DNA of 64,000 nt from Bog-756 sp052326605 (lineage in GTDB: Bacteria > Actinomycetota > Acidimicrobiia > Acidimicrobiales > RAAP-2). Both the position numbers and the translations under genes were made by a program. Where the stretch lies: positions 14,326 through 78,325 of the forward strand of contig JBKQMB010000047.1 in assembly GCA_052326605.1 (NCBI GenBank), read 5' to 3'. Of this stretch, positions 8,472 through 16,489 are shown piece by piece. Every line of letters begins with the position of its first letter. Within the stretch, counting starts at the first letter, position 1. The notes under the pieces were generated by a model that worked only from the letters and a program-made list of their open reading frames with translations, did no database searches and had not been told where the DNA came from.

Positions 8472-8549
8472 TGGTCGGGCTGGCCGGATTTGAACCGGCG
8501 ACCTCTGCGTCCCGAACGCAGCGCGCTAACCAAGCTGCGCCACAGCCCG
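8472..8549 (-). tRNA. tRNA-Pro (anticodon CGG)
   Basis: Read on the minus strand this folds as a complete cloverleaf: a 7-bp acceptor CGGGCTG/CAGCCCG, an anticodon stem CTGCG/CGCAG around loop TTCGGGA, a TTCAAAT T-loop and an encoded CCA. The anticodon is CGG. Its 3' end faces the integrase gene, so it is the likely attachment site of the element to the left, and the insertion has left the tRNA intact. Confidence 0.95.
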
Positions 8550-8593
8550 TCGACCGGAACCGGCTGTTCGGCCGCTCCCAGAACAGGGAGATG

Positions 8594-9583
8594 CTACCCG
8601 ACGGCGGTGCGGTCGTTCCCCGCGTCGCCGGTCGGTACCCCGCCGTCCGCCGCGACCGGCGAGGGCCCGACCCGCTTGGCCACCACCTTGGCGATCCGGC
8701 GCTTGTCCATCTCGGAGACCCGGAGCTGCCAACCGCCGACATCGAACGTCTCGCCCTCCGCCGGGATGTGGCCGAACCGGTCGAAGAGGAACCCCCCGAG
8801 CGTCACGTACTCGCCCTCGGGCACGTTGATCCCGAGACGGTCCCGGACGTCGTCGACGCTCATCCGGCCGTCCATCAGCCATCTGTCGCCGTCCACCCGC
8901 ACCAGGTCGGGCTCGTCGTCCGAATCGAATTCGTCGGCGAGATCACCGACCAGGGCCCCCAGGAGGTCCTTGATGGTGAGGACGCCTTCGACCCCGCCGT
9001 GCTCGTCGACGACCACGGCGAAGGCCCTGCGCTGCCGCTGCATCTCGGCCAGCACGTCGAGGACCAGCCGGGACTCAGGCACGAGGAACGGCTGGCGCAC
9101 CCGGCGCGAGATGTCGATCGGGCCGGGCGAGGGCTGATCGGGCTCGACCCTCGCTGCGTCTGCCGGAAGGGGGGGCTCGCCCTCGGCGATTCCTCCGGCT
9201 CCGACCTCGCGTCCGCCGCTGACCTTCCAGCCTGCCCGGAAGAGATCGTTGACGAAGAGCACCCCGATCAGGTCGTCGAGGTTCTCCCCGTAGACGGGGA
9301 AGCAGCCGTGGCCCGACTCGCGCACCGCTCGGGACACGGTGTCGACGGTCAGGGGGATGGACAGCGCCACCACGTCGACCCTAGGGGTCATGACCTCGCG
9401 GACCGCGGTGTCGCGCAGCTCGTGCAGCGCATCGATGATGAACTGCTCCTGGGCGTCCGTCCCGCTGTCGGTGGGCAGCCCGGGTGCCTCGGCCTCGGCC
9501 TCGGAGGTCGGGGCGGTGCGGCGTCTACCCCGGCGTCCCTGGCTGTTCGATGGTTCTTCTTCGTGGCGTCGAAACACGGACAC
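8594..9583 (-). CDS. CorC/HlyC-type CBS-pair protein (soluble)
   Basis: Two CBS domains (VREVMTPRVDVVAL near residue 60, and VVDEHGGVEGVLTIKDLLGAL near residue 190) are followed by a CorC_HlyC domain (GRMSVDDVRDRLG, then EYVTLGGFLFDRFGHIP). The N-terminal DUF21 membrane domain of full-length CNNM/CorC transporters is absent, so this is the soluble form. An insert of about 45 residues between the CBS repeats is rich in Gly, Pro and Glu. CorC-like proteins are linked to Mg2+/Co2+ homeostasis, with CBS domains binding adenine nucleotides. It is the first backbone gene beyond tRNA-Pro. Confidence 0.82.
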   Translation of the reverse strand: MSVFRRHEEEPSNSQGRRGRRRTAPTSEAEAEAPGLPTDSGTDAQEQFIIDALHELRDTAVREVMTPRVDVVALSIPLTVDTVSRAVRESGHGCFPVYGENLDDLIGVLFVNDLFRAGWKVSGGREVGAGGIAEGEPPLPADAARVEPDQPSPGPIDISRRVRQPFLVPESRLVLDVLAEMQRQRRAFAVVVDEHGGVEGVLTIKDLLGALVGDLADEFDSDDEPDLVRVDGDRWLMDGRMSVDDVRDRLGINVPEGEYVTLGGFLFDRFGHIPAEGETFDVGGWQLRVSEMDKRRIAKVVAKRVGPSPVAADGGVPTGDAGNDRTAVG

Positions 9584-9613
9584 GGCGGTACCCGGTCTGT
9601 TCGGACGGAGCCG

Positions 9614-10048
9614 TCAGGCGCCGGCGGGTGCGGGTGTGGACACGACAGAGAGCGGTTGGTAGGACTCGTCGTAGTAGGTGCCCCCGTCGAGGAGTGCGGT
9701 GACGGCACGCCGCAGGCGAATGGGGTCGAGGGGCTTGACCACCCATCCCTCGGCTCCGGACCGGCGGGCGAGGAAGACGTCGGGGCGCCGGTCGAGCAGC
9801 ATCAGGACGGGCACGTGCTCGAGGCTCCCGTAGGAGGCCTCGAGCCGGAGTTCGAGGCAGACCGCCATCCCACCCATGTTGCCCATCTGCAGGTCGACCA
9901 CGACCAGGTCCGGCAGCGAGTCGGCGACCTCGGCCATGACCTCCGGGCCCGACCGGGCCTCGCGGATGGTGATGTCGGGAGTCGTGGCGATGGCGGCAAC
10001 CTCGGCCCGTACCGATGGGGCATCGCTGGCCACGAGGATGGTGCGCAC
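9614..10048 (-). CDS. Single-domain response-regulator receiver protein
   Basis: A stand-alone CheY-like receiver: VVVDLQMG carries the phospho-acceptor Asp, VLMLLDR the switch region and WVVKPLDP the conserved Lys-Pro. There is no output domain; about 25 residues follow the fold. I place the start at GTG 10048 (RTILVASDAP follows) because TAACCT sits seven bases upstream as a -10 element, which makes a leaderless mRNA. A longer GTG start at 10075 has no such support. No histidine kinase is adjacent, so its partner is unknown. Confidence 0.8.
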   Translation of the reverse strand: MRTILVASDAPSVRAEVAAIATTPDITIREARSGPEVMAEVADSLPDLVVVDLQMGNMGGMAVCLELRLEASYGSLEHVPVLMLLDRRPDVFLARRSGAEGWVVKPLDPIRLRRAVTALLDGGTYYDESYQPLSVVSTPAPAGA

Positions 10049-10055
10049 GACCACA

Positions 10056-10061
10056 AGGTTA
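10056..10061 (-). promoter_or_regulatory. -10 element, leaderless promoter of the receiver gene
   Basis: TAACCT on the minus strand lies seven bases before the GTG at 10048, the spacing expected when transcription starts at the initiation codon. Confidence 0.45.
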
Positions 10062-10103
10062 GCGTCCCCGGCCACGGTGGCTCACCTGGGGACCCGGGAC
10101 TGC

Positions 10104-11204
10104 TCAGTCGCAGGCGGTGGTGAACAGGAGGTCGGCGATGGTGGCCAGACCGTCGAGGTCGTGGACGTCGCTGTCCAGGAGCGGAACCCGGTAGACGGGC
10201 GCCGGCGCCACCTTGACCACCAGGTCGGCGTAGGCCTGCTCCTCGCGGTCCGAGGCTGCCGTGTAGCCGCGGAGGTTCTCAACCAGCTCGTCGAAGACAG
10301 TCCCCGAACCCCCCTCCGCACCGCGGGGCAGGGATGCCAGCTGCTCGTCCTCGACAAACCGCGGCTGCACCCGGTTGACGACCAGGGCGGTGACCGACAT
10401 CTTCGATTCCGCCAGCTTGTCGGCGAAATGGACGGCCTCGTCGACGGAGTCTGGACGGGGGGAGGCCACCAGGACGAAGGCGGTGTCCTGCCTGGCCAAC
10501 AGCTCCCGCACGCGTATCGCCCGGACACGGAATCCCTCCTCCATCCCCTCGAAGGCCTGGAAGAAGGCGACCGCGTCGCTCACGATGTCGGCGCCGGCCA
10601 CTTTCGAGATGGTGCGCAGCAGTGCGTGGGCGGCCACCCCCATGACTCGGAGGCCGATGCGGGTGGGGGCCATCAGGGCCTGGAACACCCGGTTCTCCAG
10701 GAAGTGGGTGAGCCGCCGTGGGGCATCGAGGAAGTCGAGGGCGTTGCGCGACGGAGGGGTGTCCACCACCACCACGTCGAAGCCGCCTTCTTCCACGAGT
10801 TCGTAGAGCTTCTCCATGGCCATGTACTCCTGGGTGCCCGACAGCGTGCCGGTGAGGTTCCGGTAGATCCGGTTCACCTTGATGTCCTCGGCCTGCTCGG
10901 CGGTGTCCGAGTAGCGCTGGACCAAGTCGTCGAACGTCCCCTTGGTGTCGAGCATCAGGGCGTAGAGCTCGCCCGGCCACGCACCCTCGATCCGGGTGGG
11001 CCGGTTGGTGAGCTCGTCCAGGCCCAGCGAGTTCGCCAGTCGCCGCGCCGGGTCGATCGTCACCACGCAGGCGCTCCGGCCGAGGCGGGCCGCCTGCAGG
11101 GCGAAGGCGGCGGCGGTGGTGGTCTTCCCCACTCCCCCGGAGCCGCAGCAGATGATGATGGAGCGGTCGAGGGCGACCTCGTCGATGGTGGCCGGTTCGG
11201 TCAC
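10104..11204 (-). CDS. ArsA/Get3-family ATPase, second of a pair
   Basis: A 366-aa P-loop ATPase of the ArsA/Get3 class with the deviant Walker A CGSGGVGKTTTAAAFAL near residue 21, switch I TIDPARRLANSLG and Walker B VVVVDTPPS. Its ATG overlaps the stop of the neighbouring ArsA-like gene by four bases (ATGA), so the two are coupled and may form a heterodimer. Tandem ArsA-like ATPases next to a divergent whiB gene recall, from memory, Mycobacterium Rv3679-Rv3680 with whiB4. The substrate is unknown; an arsenite role is unsupported because no ars genes are near. Confidence 0.88.
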   Translation of the reverse strand: MTEPATIDEVALDRSIIICCGSGGVGKTTTAAAFALQAARLGRSACVVTIDPARRLANSLGLDELTNRPTRIEGAWPGELYALMLDTKGTFDDLVQRYSDTAEQAEDIKVNRIYRNLTGTLSGTQEYMAMEKLYELVEEGGFDVVVVDTPPSRNALDFLDAPRRLTHFLENRVFQALMAPTRIGLRVMGVAAHALLRTISKVAGADIVSDAVAFFQAFEGMEEGFRVRAIRVRELLARQDTAFVLVASPRPDSVDEAVHFADKLAESKMSVTALVVNRVQPRFVEDEQLASLPRGAEGGSGTVFDELVENLRGYTAASDREEQAYADLVVKVAPAPVYRVPLLDSDVHDLDGLATIADLLFTTACD

Positions 11205-12241
11205 GACGGCACCTGGGCCGGGTCGTGGAGCTCCTTCACGCCGGTGGCGAGAGCATCGGTCAACAGGTCCAGCTCATGTGGACCGATGGCGGAGGTGAAG
11301 AGGAACGGAACCCGTAGCTGGGGGAGGGGAAGCTCGTGGGCCAGGCGTTGGAGCTGCTCCTCCTGCAGCTCGTGGCGGGTCTGGCGGAAACGGCGCGCCG
11401 CCTCGAGCGAGGACACGATGGACGGGTCGATGGTCACCCCTGCCGCGGCGACGGCATCCTCGGCGGGCACGTCCAGGCCGGCAACGGGGGGGTAGCAGGC
11501 GTTGACGATGACCGGGCCGAGGGCGATGCCCACCCTGTCCTCGAGCTGGTAGGCGGCTTCGATGACCTCGTTGACCGGCATCTCCTCGGGGAGGGTGACC
11601 AGCGCAACCTGGCATCGGGTCGGATCGGAGAGAAGCTCCACGACATCGGCGGCCTGGGCGCGTATCGGGCCGCCGCGGGCTGCATCGAGCAGGCCCCCGG
11701 CCGACGAGAGGAACGTCATGGTGTGGCCGGTGGCGGGCGCGTCCACCAGCACGAGGTCGGCGATGCGGCTGCGCTCGATCTGCTTGACCTTGCCCAGCAC
11801 CAGGATGTCCCGGATACCGGGGATGGCACCGGCCACGATGTCCACGATCCCCGAGGACATCAGGCGCTTGGAGACCCGCTTCAGCCCGTGGTCGGCCAGG
11901 TACTCGAGCAGCGCGTCGTCGGGGGTGATGGTACGTGCCTGCACCGTGCCGGGCGGAATGACCGCGTTGCCGTCGCCGTCGCCGTCGTCACCGGCATTGC
12001 TGCCGTCGCCGGCCAGCGACGCGCCGGCTGCCCGGAGCACCGACCCGGCGTAGCCGAGTGCCTCCTCCTGGCCGAACGCGGCACCCACGCCCGAGCGCCC
12101 CTCGAGCTCGACCACCAGCACCGACAGGCCGGCCCCGGCTGCGAGGTGGGCCAGTGCCGCGACCATGGTGGTCTTCCCGACGCCACCCTTGCCGGCCACG
12201 ATCAGGACCCGGCTCTGGCTGCAGAAGGCACGGACGTCCAT
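11201..12241 (-). CDS. ArsA/Get3-family ATPase, first of a pair
   Basis: A 346-aa ATPase with Walker A VAGKGGVGKTTMVAALAHLA near residue 17, an ELEGRSG switch I and VLVDAPATGHT as the switch II/A-loop. It is shorter than its partner and has a Gly/Asp-rich insertion (GDGSNAGDDGDGDGN) around residue 85. I set the ATG at 12241, since upstream in-frame codons read through the promoter region shared with whiB. It is the first gene of the pair and is divergent from whiB by 202 bp. The pair probably acts as a heterodimeric cytosolic ATPase. Confidence 0.87.
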   Translation of the reverse strand: MDVRAFCSQSRVLIVAGKGGVGKTTMVAALAHLAAGAGLSVLVVELEGRSGVGAAFGQEEALGYAGSVLRAAGASLAGDGSNAGDDGDGDGNAVIPPGTVQARTITPDDALLEYLADHGLKRVSKRLMSSGIVDIVAGAIPGIRDILVLGKVKQIERSRIADLVLVDAPATGHTMTFLSSAGGLLDAARGGPIRAQAADVVELLSDPTRCQVALVTLPEEMPVNEVIEAAYQLEDRVGIALGPVIVNACYPPVAGLDVPAEDAVAAAGVTIDPSIVSSLEAARRFRQTRHELQEEQLQRLAHELPLPQLRVPFLFTSAIGPHELDLLTDALATGVKELHDPAQVPS

Positions 12242-12443
12242 AACGCAGTGGAGCGTAGTGTCCGGTTCCCCTCGTTCCACTCCACGGGGCCCCTGGTCCG
12301 TCCGGAGTGGCCGAATCGCGGTGCGTGCCACGCGGGGCCTCGGGATGATCCGGGGGGAAATCCTGGTCAGACCTCTTGTTTCGGGACACAGGTGCGAGTA
12401 CGTTCGCTTGCTGGGGGATGGATCTGAAAAGGGGAGCCGGGCA

Positions 12444-12701
12444 GTGGAGCAGGCCGTTGACACATGGCAGCTCAAGGCGTCGTGCCGTGGGCCACAGGCG
12501 GAGATCTTCTTCCCGCCCGCCCACGCCGAGCGCAAGGAGGAGAAGCTGCAGCGGGAGGAGCGGGCCAAGGCGATCTGCCGATCCTGCGCGGTGCGGGTCG
12601 AGTGCCTTGATTACGCCATCCGCATCCACGAGGCCCATGGCATCTGGGGCGGCCTGAACGAGATGGAGCGCAAGCAGCTGGCGGACCGCCGGGCCGGCTG
12701 A
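12444..12701 (+). CDS. whiB: WhiB-family iron-sulfur regulator
   Basis: An 85-aa WhiB-like protein with the four cluster-binding cysteines: one in KASCRGP, then C-x2-C-x5-C in AICRSCAVRVECLDYA. The GIWGG turn follows, then a basic C-terminus (ERKQLADRRAG) for DNA contact. WhiB proteins carry a redox- or NO-sensitive [4Fe-4S] cluster and usually bind region 4 of SigA. The GTG at 12444 has GGGGAG about seven bases upstream. It diverges from two ArsA-like ATPase genes, an arrangement like that of mycobacterial whiB4, so WhiB4-type function is possible. Confidence 0.9.
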   Translation: MEQAVDTWQLKASCRGPQAEIFFPPAHAERKEEKLQREERAKAICRSCAVRVECLDYAIRIHEAHGIWGGLNEMERKQLADRRAG

Positions 12702-12753
12702 CCCGGCGGTCCGGGCCCCGGGCCGAGGGCCCCGCCCGCAGGCCGGCTGGAGG

Positions 12754-13683
12754 TCAGCCGATACCGAGGGCCGCGTCCGCGGCACGTACGCCCTTTCCTG
12801 CACAGACGGCGCCGGGCTGCTGTCCGGTGGCCAGGCAGATCCCTGCAGTCAGCTCGTTTGCTGCCGCCACGACGGCCCGGCCGGTTGGTTGGTCGGATTG
12901 GGTCAACGCACCGACGATGGCCGATTGCGACTGTCCCACGAGGATGGCAGGGCTGAATCCCGAGGTGGTGGCGGCCATGTGGTTGCCGATGTCGACGAAC
13001 GGATAGGTACCGGTGGCTCCGGTTGCCCCGTATCGCGTGACCAGGGCCGACTGTGCGGGGTCGAGGGTGGCGATCCGTGCGAACACCCCCTCGGCGTCAA
13101 CCGCGTCGGAGTACAGCTCGACGCCGGTGAACGTCACATACCGGCTCGTGTAGGTGGAGTCGGTGAAGGTGAAGCTCTGGATCTCGGCGAAGACCGACAG
13201 TGGGGCCGACTGCACGTTGTGCAGCGTGGTGAACTTCCCGAACCGCGACAGGGCCACGATCAACGGCCATCGTTCCGAGGCGCAGAACGGGCAGAATTCG
13301 GCACCCACGAAGAGCACCTCGGGCTTCCCGTTCGAGGTCAGGGGTGGTTGCCCGGCCAGAACGGTGGGGGCGGCGAGCGGGGTGGTGGGTGCGCTGACGC
13401 CGACCGTGTCGAAGGCGGATGCGGGGACGGTGGAGAGTGCGGAGAGCACGCCGCTCGATGTGGTGGGGGGGAGGGCAACGCCTTGGTGGGTCGATGTTCT
13501 GGTCAGGGCGTAGACGACCAGTGCGATGACGCCGATGAGGATGACGGCCACCGCCCCCCAGGCAAAGCGGGCGGTGCGGTTCGGCGCCGGGCTGTCGCCA
13601 GGAGGGGCAGCGTTGGACGTGCCGGGTCGACCGTCAGGTTCGGCGTCGTCTGCGTCGGGGTCGGTCTGACCGGCATCGGTCAC
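12754..13683 (-). CDS. DUF929 membrane-anchored thioredoxin-like protein
   Basis: A 309-aa protein with a Pro/Asp-rich cytoplasmic tail, one membrane helix at about residues 41-60 and an extracytoplasmic domain with a CPFC motif at residues 131-134 (GAEFCPFCASERWP). This fits DUF929, a thioredoxin/DsbA-like family seen in actinobacteria and archaea. It lies 24 bp downstream of a VKOR gene and a longer paralogue (14216-15328) with CPYC. The three probably form a disulfide-bond formation system in the cell envelope, with VKOR re-oxidising the CxxC proteins. Confidence 0.85.
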   Translation of the reverse strand: MTDAGQTDPDADDAEPDGRPGTSNAAPPGDSPAPNRTARFAWGAVAVILIGVIALVVYALTRTSTHQGVALPPTTSSGVLSALSTVPASAFDTVGVSAPTTPLAAPTVLAGQPPLTSNGKPEVLFVGAEFCPFCASERWPLIVALSRFGKFTTLHNVQSAPLSVFAEIQSFTFTDSTYTSRYVTFTGVELYSDAVDAEGVFARIATLDPAQSALVTRYGATGATGTYPFVDIGNHMAATTSGFSPAILVGQSQSAIVGALTQSDQPTGRAVVAAANELTAGICLATGQQPGAVCAGKGVRAADAALGIG

Positions 13684-13707
13684 GCGGCTGTCCGCCCCAG
13701 GATGCGA

Positions 13708-14193
13708 CTACCCGGCATCGTAGGCATCGTCCCCATCGGCCAGGGCGAGCCCGTCGTCGGGGGCCAGGACGATCGGGGACGCGGTCACGATGATCACGAA
13801 GAGGATGAAGGTGATCAGGTGGACCGACGAGCACCACAGGCAGATGGCCTTGATGATGAAGAGCTCAGCGATGATCAGGTAGACGATCATGCCCACGCCG
13901 GCGAGGGACAGGATGAGGCGGGCCAGGTGGATCCGCCGGTCGGCGGACCGCCAGGCCGCCGGAAGGCAGAGGACGATCATGGGTACGAAGAACACAAGCC
14001 CCAGCATCGCCACCGGGATCCCGAAGATCACCGACTGCGGGCTGGTGGTGACCTTCTCGCAATTGATGGTCCCGTTGGACACGCAGACCAGGGCGACCTT
14101 GTCGAAGTGGGTGATCGTCAGGTAGACGGACACGCCGAGCCCGAAGATGCTGAGCAGCAGCGTGGCGACGGGCTGCCATCGCAGGTTGGGCAT
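13708..14193 (-). CDS. Vitamin K epoxide reductase (VKOR) family protein
   Basis: A 161-aa membrane protein with about four helices. It has the VKOR active-site CLWC motif at residues 118-121 and the upstream loop cysteines C37 and C45 (VCVSNGTINCEKV). Bacterial VKOR replaces DsbB: it passes electrons from DsbA-like partners to menaquinone. Its neighbours on both sides are DUF929 proteins with CxxC motifs and are the likely partners. The gene order DUF929-VKOR-DUF929 with short spacers points to one operon. Confidence 0.9.
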   Translation of the reverse strand: MPNLRWQPVATLLLSIFGLGVSVYLTITHFDKVALVCVSNGTINCEKVTTSPQSVIFGIPVAMLGLVFFVPMIVLCLPAAWRSADRRIHLARLILSLAGVGMIVYLIIAELFIIKAICLWCSSVHLITFILFVIIVTASPIVLAPDDGLALADGDDAYDAG

Positions 14194-14215
14194 GGTCGTC
14201 TCCTGGGCGCCGGGT

Positions 14216-15328
14216 TCAGCTCAGCTTGAGAGCCTTGGCGGCAGCCTCCACGCCCGGGCTCGAGCAGACCGAGCCGGGTTGGCCCTTGGTACCCACGCAG
14301 ATGGCCGCGGTCATGTAGTTGGCCGTGGCCACGATGGCCTGGGTCACCGGGTTGGTGGGGTCGTTGAGGCCAGCGGCGATGTCGGTCCACGAAAGGCCGG
14401 AGAGGACCCCCGGGCTGTAGCTGGGCCCGGAGATGAGGGCCAGGTTGTTGATGTTGATGAACGGGAAGCCCACCTGGCCGGCGGTCGCTTCGGGGATGAA
14501 CTGCGGCGAGTCGTACTTGGTGAGGATGTTCTGCTCCTCCTTGGTGGGATTCTGCAGCGACCTGTAGTAGGTGGCGGTGGGCACGTTGCTCACCGCCTCG
14601 ACACCGCTGAACTCCAGGTACGGACTGGTGAGGCTGGCACCGTAGTAGCTGAAGGTGTTGGTGGCGGGAAAGACGTCGGTGTGCGACGAGGCGGTCATCT
14701 TGAGGCCGGACCAGGTCCCGAAGCGGGACAGGGCCGCCGTCATGGACCAGCGCTCTGCGGCGCAGTAGGGGCAGTACTCGGCGCCGTAGTAGAACATCGC
14801 CGGCGACTTGCCGTTCAGGGTCATCGGGGGCTGGCCGCTCGTGACGATCGGAGGCGTCACCTGCACGGTCGGGGAGGTGACGCCGACCGTGTTGTAGACG
14901 GACAGCGGGATATTGGTGACGTCGTGCACCACCGAGGTGGAGGCCGGGGTGACCGGCGTGTAGGGAGCGTTGGCATTGTTGGTCGAGCCGCTGGTGAGCT
15001 TCACGATCACCAGCACGGCGATGACCACCACGACCAGGCCCACCGCACCCCAGGCGACGAGCGCGCCGGACGCCCTGCGCTTGGGTGCTGCCGGAGCCGG
15101 GCGGGCACCGGAGCGGGGCGTGTTCCCGCCCTTGCCTCCCGCACCGCCCTTGCCGCCTGCACCGGGCCTGGCACCGGGCTTGCCGCCCTTGCCGGCCGGG
15201 GACTTGGTGGAGACCGACCGGCTCTGGGCCTTGCTCCGATCCTTGGCGCTCTGCCCTGCGCCACCCGGGCCGTTCACCGGCTTGGGTTTGTTCCCCCCGA
15301 CAGTGGTCCTGTCCTGGTCTTGTGCCAT
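14216..15328 (-). CDS. DUF929 membrane-anchored thioredoxin-like protein (long form)
   Basis: A 370-aa paralogue of the protein at 12754. An 85-residue cytoplasmic N-terminus rich in Lys, Gly, Pro and Ala (GARPGAGGKGGAGGKGG) is followed by a membrane helix at about 88-110 and an external domain with CPYC at residues 186-189 (GAEYCPYCAAERWS). The DUF929 family is thioredoxin-like. The ATG at 15328 follows a purine-rich GGAGAC; a longer in-frame start at 15475 would add Arg/Pro-rich sequence unlike the family. It is the first gene of the oxidative-folding operon. Confidence 0.85.
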   Translation of the reverse strand: MAQDQDRTTVGGNKPKPVNGPGGAGQSAKDRSKAQSRSVSTKSPAGKGGKPGARPGAGGKGGAGGKGGNTPRSGARPAPAAPKRRASGALVAWGAVGLVVVVIAVLVIVKLTSGSTNNANAPYTPVTPASTSVVHDVTNIPLSVYNTVGVTSPTVQVTPPIVTSGQPPMTLNGKSPAMFYYGAEYCPYCAAERWSMTAALSRFGTWSGLKMTASSHTDVFPATNTFSYYGASLTSPYLEFSGVEAVSNVPTATYYRSLQNPTKEEQNILTKYDSPQFIPEATAGQVGFPFININNLALISGPSYSPGVLSGLSWTDIAAGLNDPTNPVTQAIVATANYMTAAICVGTKGQPGSVCSSPGVEAAAKALKLS

Positions 15329-15500
15329 CGTTCCGCAGTCTCCGATTCGTCGACTCGTCCGAGTGAGCGTAACTGGTCCGCCTCCAGGAAGGGAGTCGGG
15401 GCGGCCCGGGGTTGTCCGTGGTGGGCACGACCCGCCCGCCGCTCTTCCCGCCGCCGGGCTCGGCACCGCCCTCATCGGGCACCCGGGTGGGTGTCGGGCC

Positions 15501-15506
15501 TACACT
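15501..15506 (+). promoter_or_regulatory. -10 element, leaderless promoter of the alpha/beta hydrolase gene
   Basis: TACACT lies eight bases before the ATG at 15515, with no ribosome binding site between, which fits a leaderless transcript. Confidence 0.5.
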
Positions 15507-15514
15507 GACCCGCC

Positions 15515-16414
15515 ATGCTCACAGAATCGTCAGGACCAGCGATTCCCGTGGACCCGATCCCGCCGGCACCGGGTGCGAGCTCACACGTCGTCCGCCGAAC
15601 GGCCTCCTTCGACGGGCACCGGGTCAAGTACAGCGTCGTGGGCTCCGGACCCACCGCCCTGTTCCTCCACGGCTGGGGCCTCCGGCCCAATTCCTACGGC
15701 GGCGCCATCGAGGCCATGGCTTCGGCCGGGTGCCGCGTCTACGCGCCGGCGCTGCCCGGATTCGGCGGCACCCGCGAGCTCGACCCGGAGCAGCGCACCT
15801 TTTCCGGATACGCCCGGTGGGTCGGGCACTTCCTGGACTCGGTCGGGGAGAGCCGGGTCGCCCTGGTGGCCGGCCACTCCTTCGGTGGCGGTGTGGCCAC
15901 CGCGTTCGTCCACGGGCAGCCGTACCGTACGTCCGCCCTTCTGCTGGCCAACGCCATCGGCAGTCCCACCTGGGCCCTCTTCCCCAACGAGGTCCGCACC
16001 ATGATGCAGCGGCCGTTCTGGGACTGGGGCCGTCACCTGGGGTCCGACATCCTCTCCTCGCCGGAGCTCATCCGGCTCCTGCCGACCATCCTCGAGGACT
16101 TCATCCCCAACCTGCTGCAGAACCCACTCGGCATGCTCCGCACCGGCGAGTTCATCCGCCGGGCCGACCTGGTCGAGGAGGTCCGCACCATCGCCCGGTT
16201 CGGCATTCCGGTGACGGTGGCGTGGTCGGACCGTGACGGCCTGGTGCCGCGCTCGGCCTTCGACGACCTCCGCCGGGCGGCCGGCGTGGACGGCGTGGTG
16301 GTCGAGGGCGCGCACTCGTGGCTGATCGCCGACCCGGCCGGCTTCCGGGAGCTGGCCATCAGCGCCCTGGTCGACTCCGGTGCCCTCACCACCCGATCCG
16401 TGCGCGCACGCTGA
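15515..16414 (+). CDS. Alpha/beta hydrolase
   Basis: A 299-aa alpha/beta-hydrolase fold protein. The oxyanion-loop HGWG is near residue 53, the nucleophile elbow GHSFGGG near residue 117, the acid Asp is in WSDRDG and the catalytic His in EGAHSW. No signal peptide is present. The fold covers epoxide hydrolases, haloperoxidases and esterases, and the substrate cannot be told from sequence. It is followed 75 bp later by a NUDIX gene with its own promoter. Confidence 0.85.
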   Translation: MLTESSGPAIPVDPIPPAPGASSHVVRRTASFDGHRVKYSVVGSGPTALFLHGWGLRPNSYGGAIEAMASAGCRVYAPALPGFGGTRELDPEQRTFSGYARWVGHFLDSVGESRVALVAGHSFGGGVATAFVHGQPYRTSALLLANAIGSPTWALFPNEVRTMMQRPFWDWGRHLGSDILSSPELIRLLPTILEDFIPNLLQNPLGMLRTGEFIRRADLVEEVRTIARFGIPVTVAWSDRDGLVPRSAFDDLRRAAGVDGVVVEGAHSWLIADPAGFRELAISALVDSGALTTRSVRAR

Positions 16415-16477
16415 CCGACCCCGGAGCCGACCCCGGAGCCGGCGCCGGGACGGGCGCACGCCTCGAGGTTGCGGCAG

Positions 16478-16483
16478 TAGCCT
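16478..16483 (+). promoter_or_regulatory. -10 element, leaderless promoter of the NUDIX gene
   Basis: TAGCCT lies six bases before the ATG at 16490 without a ribosome binding site, as in leaderless actinobacterial genes. Confidence 0.5.
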
Positions 16484-16489
16484 GACCCC

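Noticed and set aside
8315..10123. A 602-codon open frame on the plus strand across the CBS and receiver genes
   Set aside because: It is antisense to two genes with clear domains and has the Gly/Arg/Pro composition of a high-GC shadow frame.
10104..12241. Arsenite export system
   Set aside because: The ATPases are ArsA-like, but no arsB, arsC, arsD or arsR gene is nearby.
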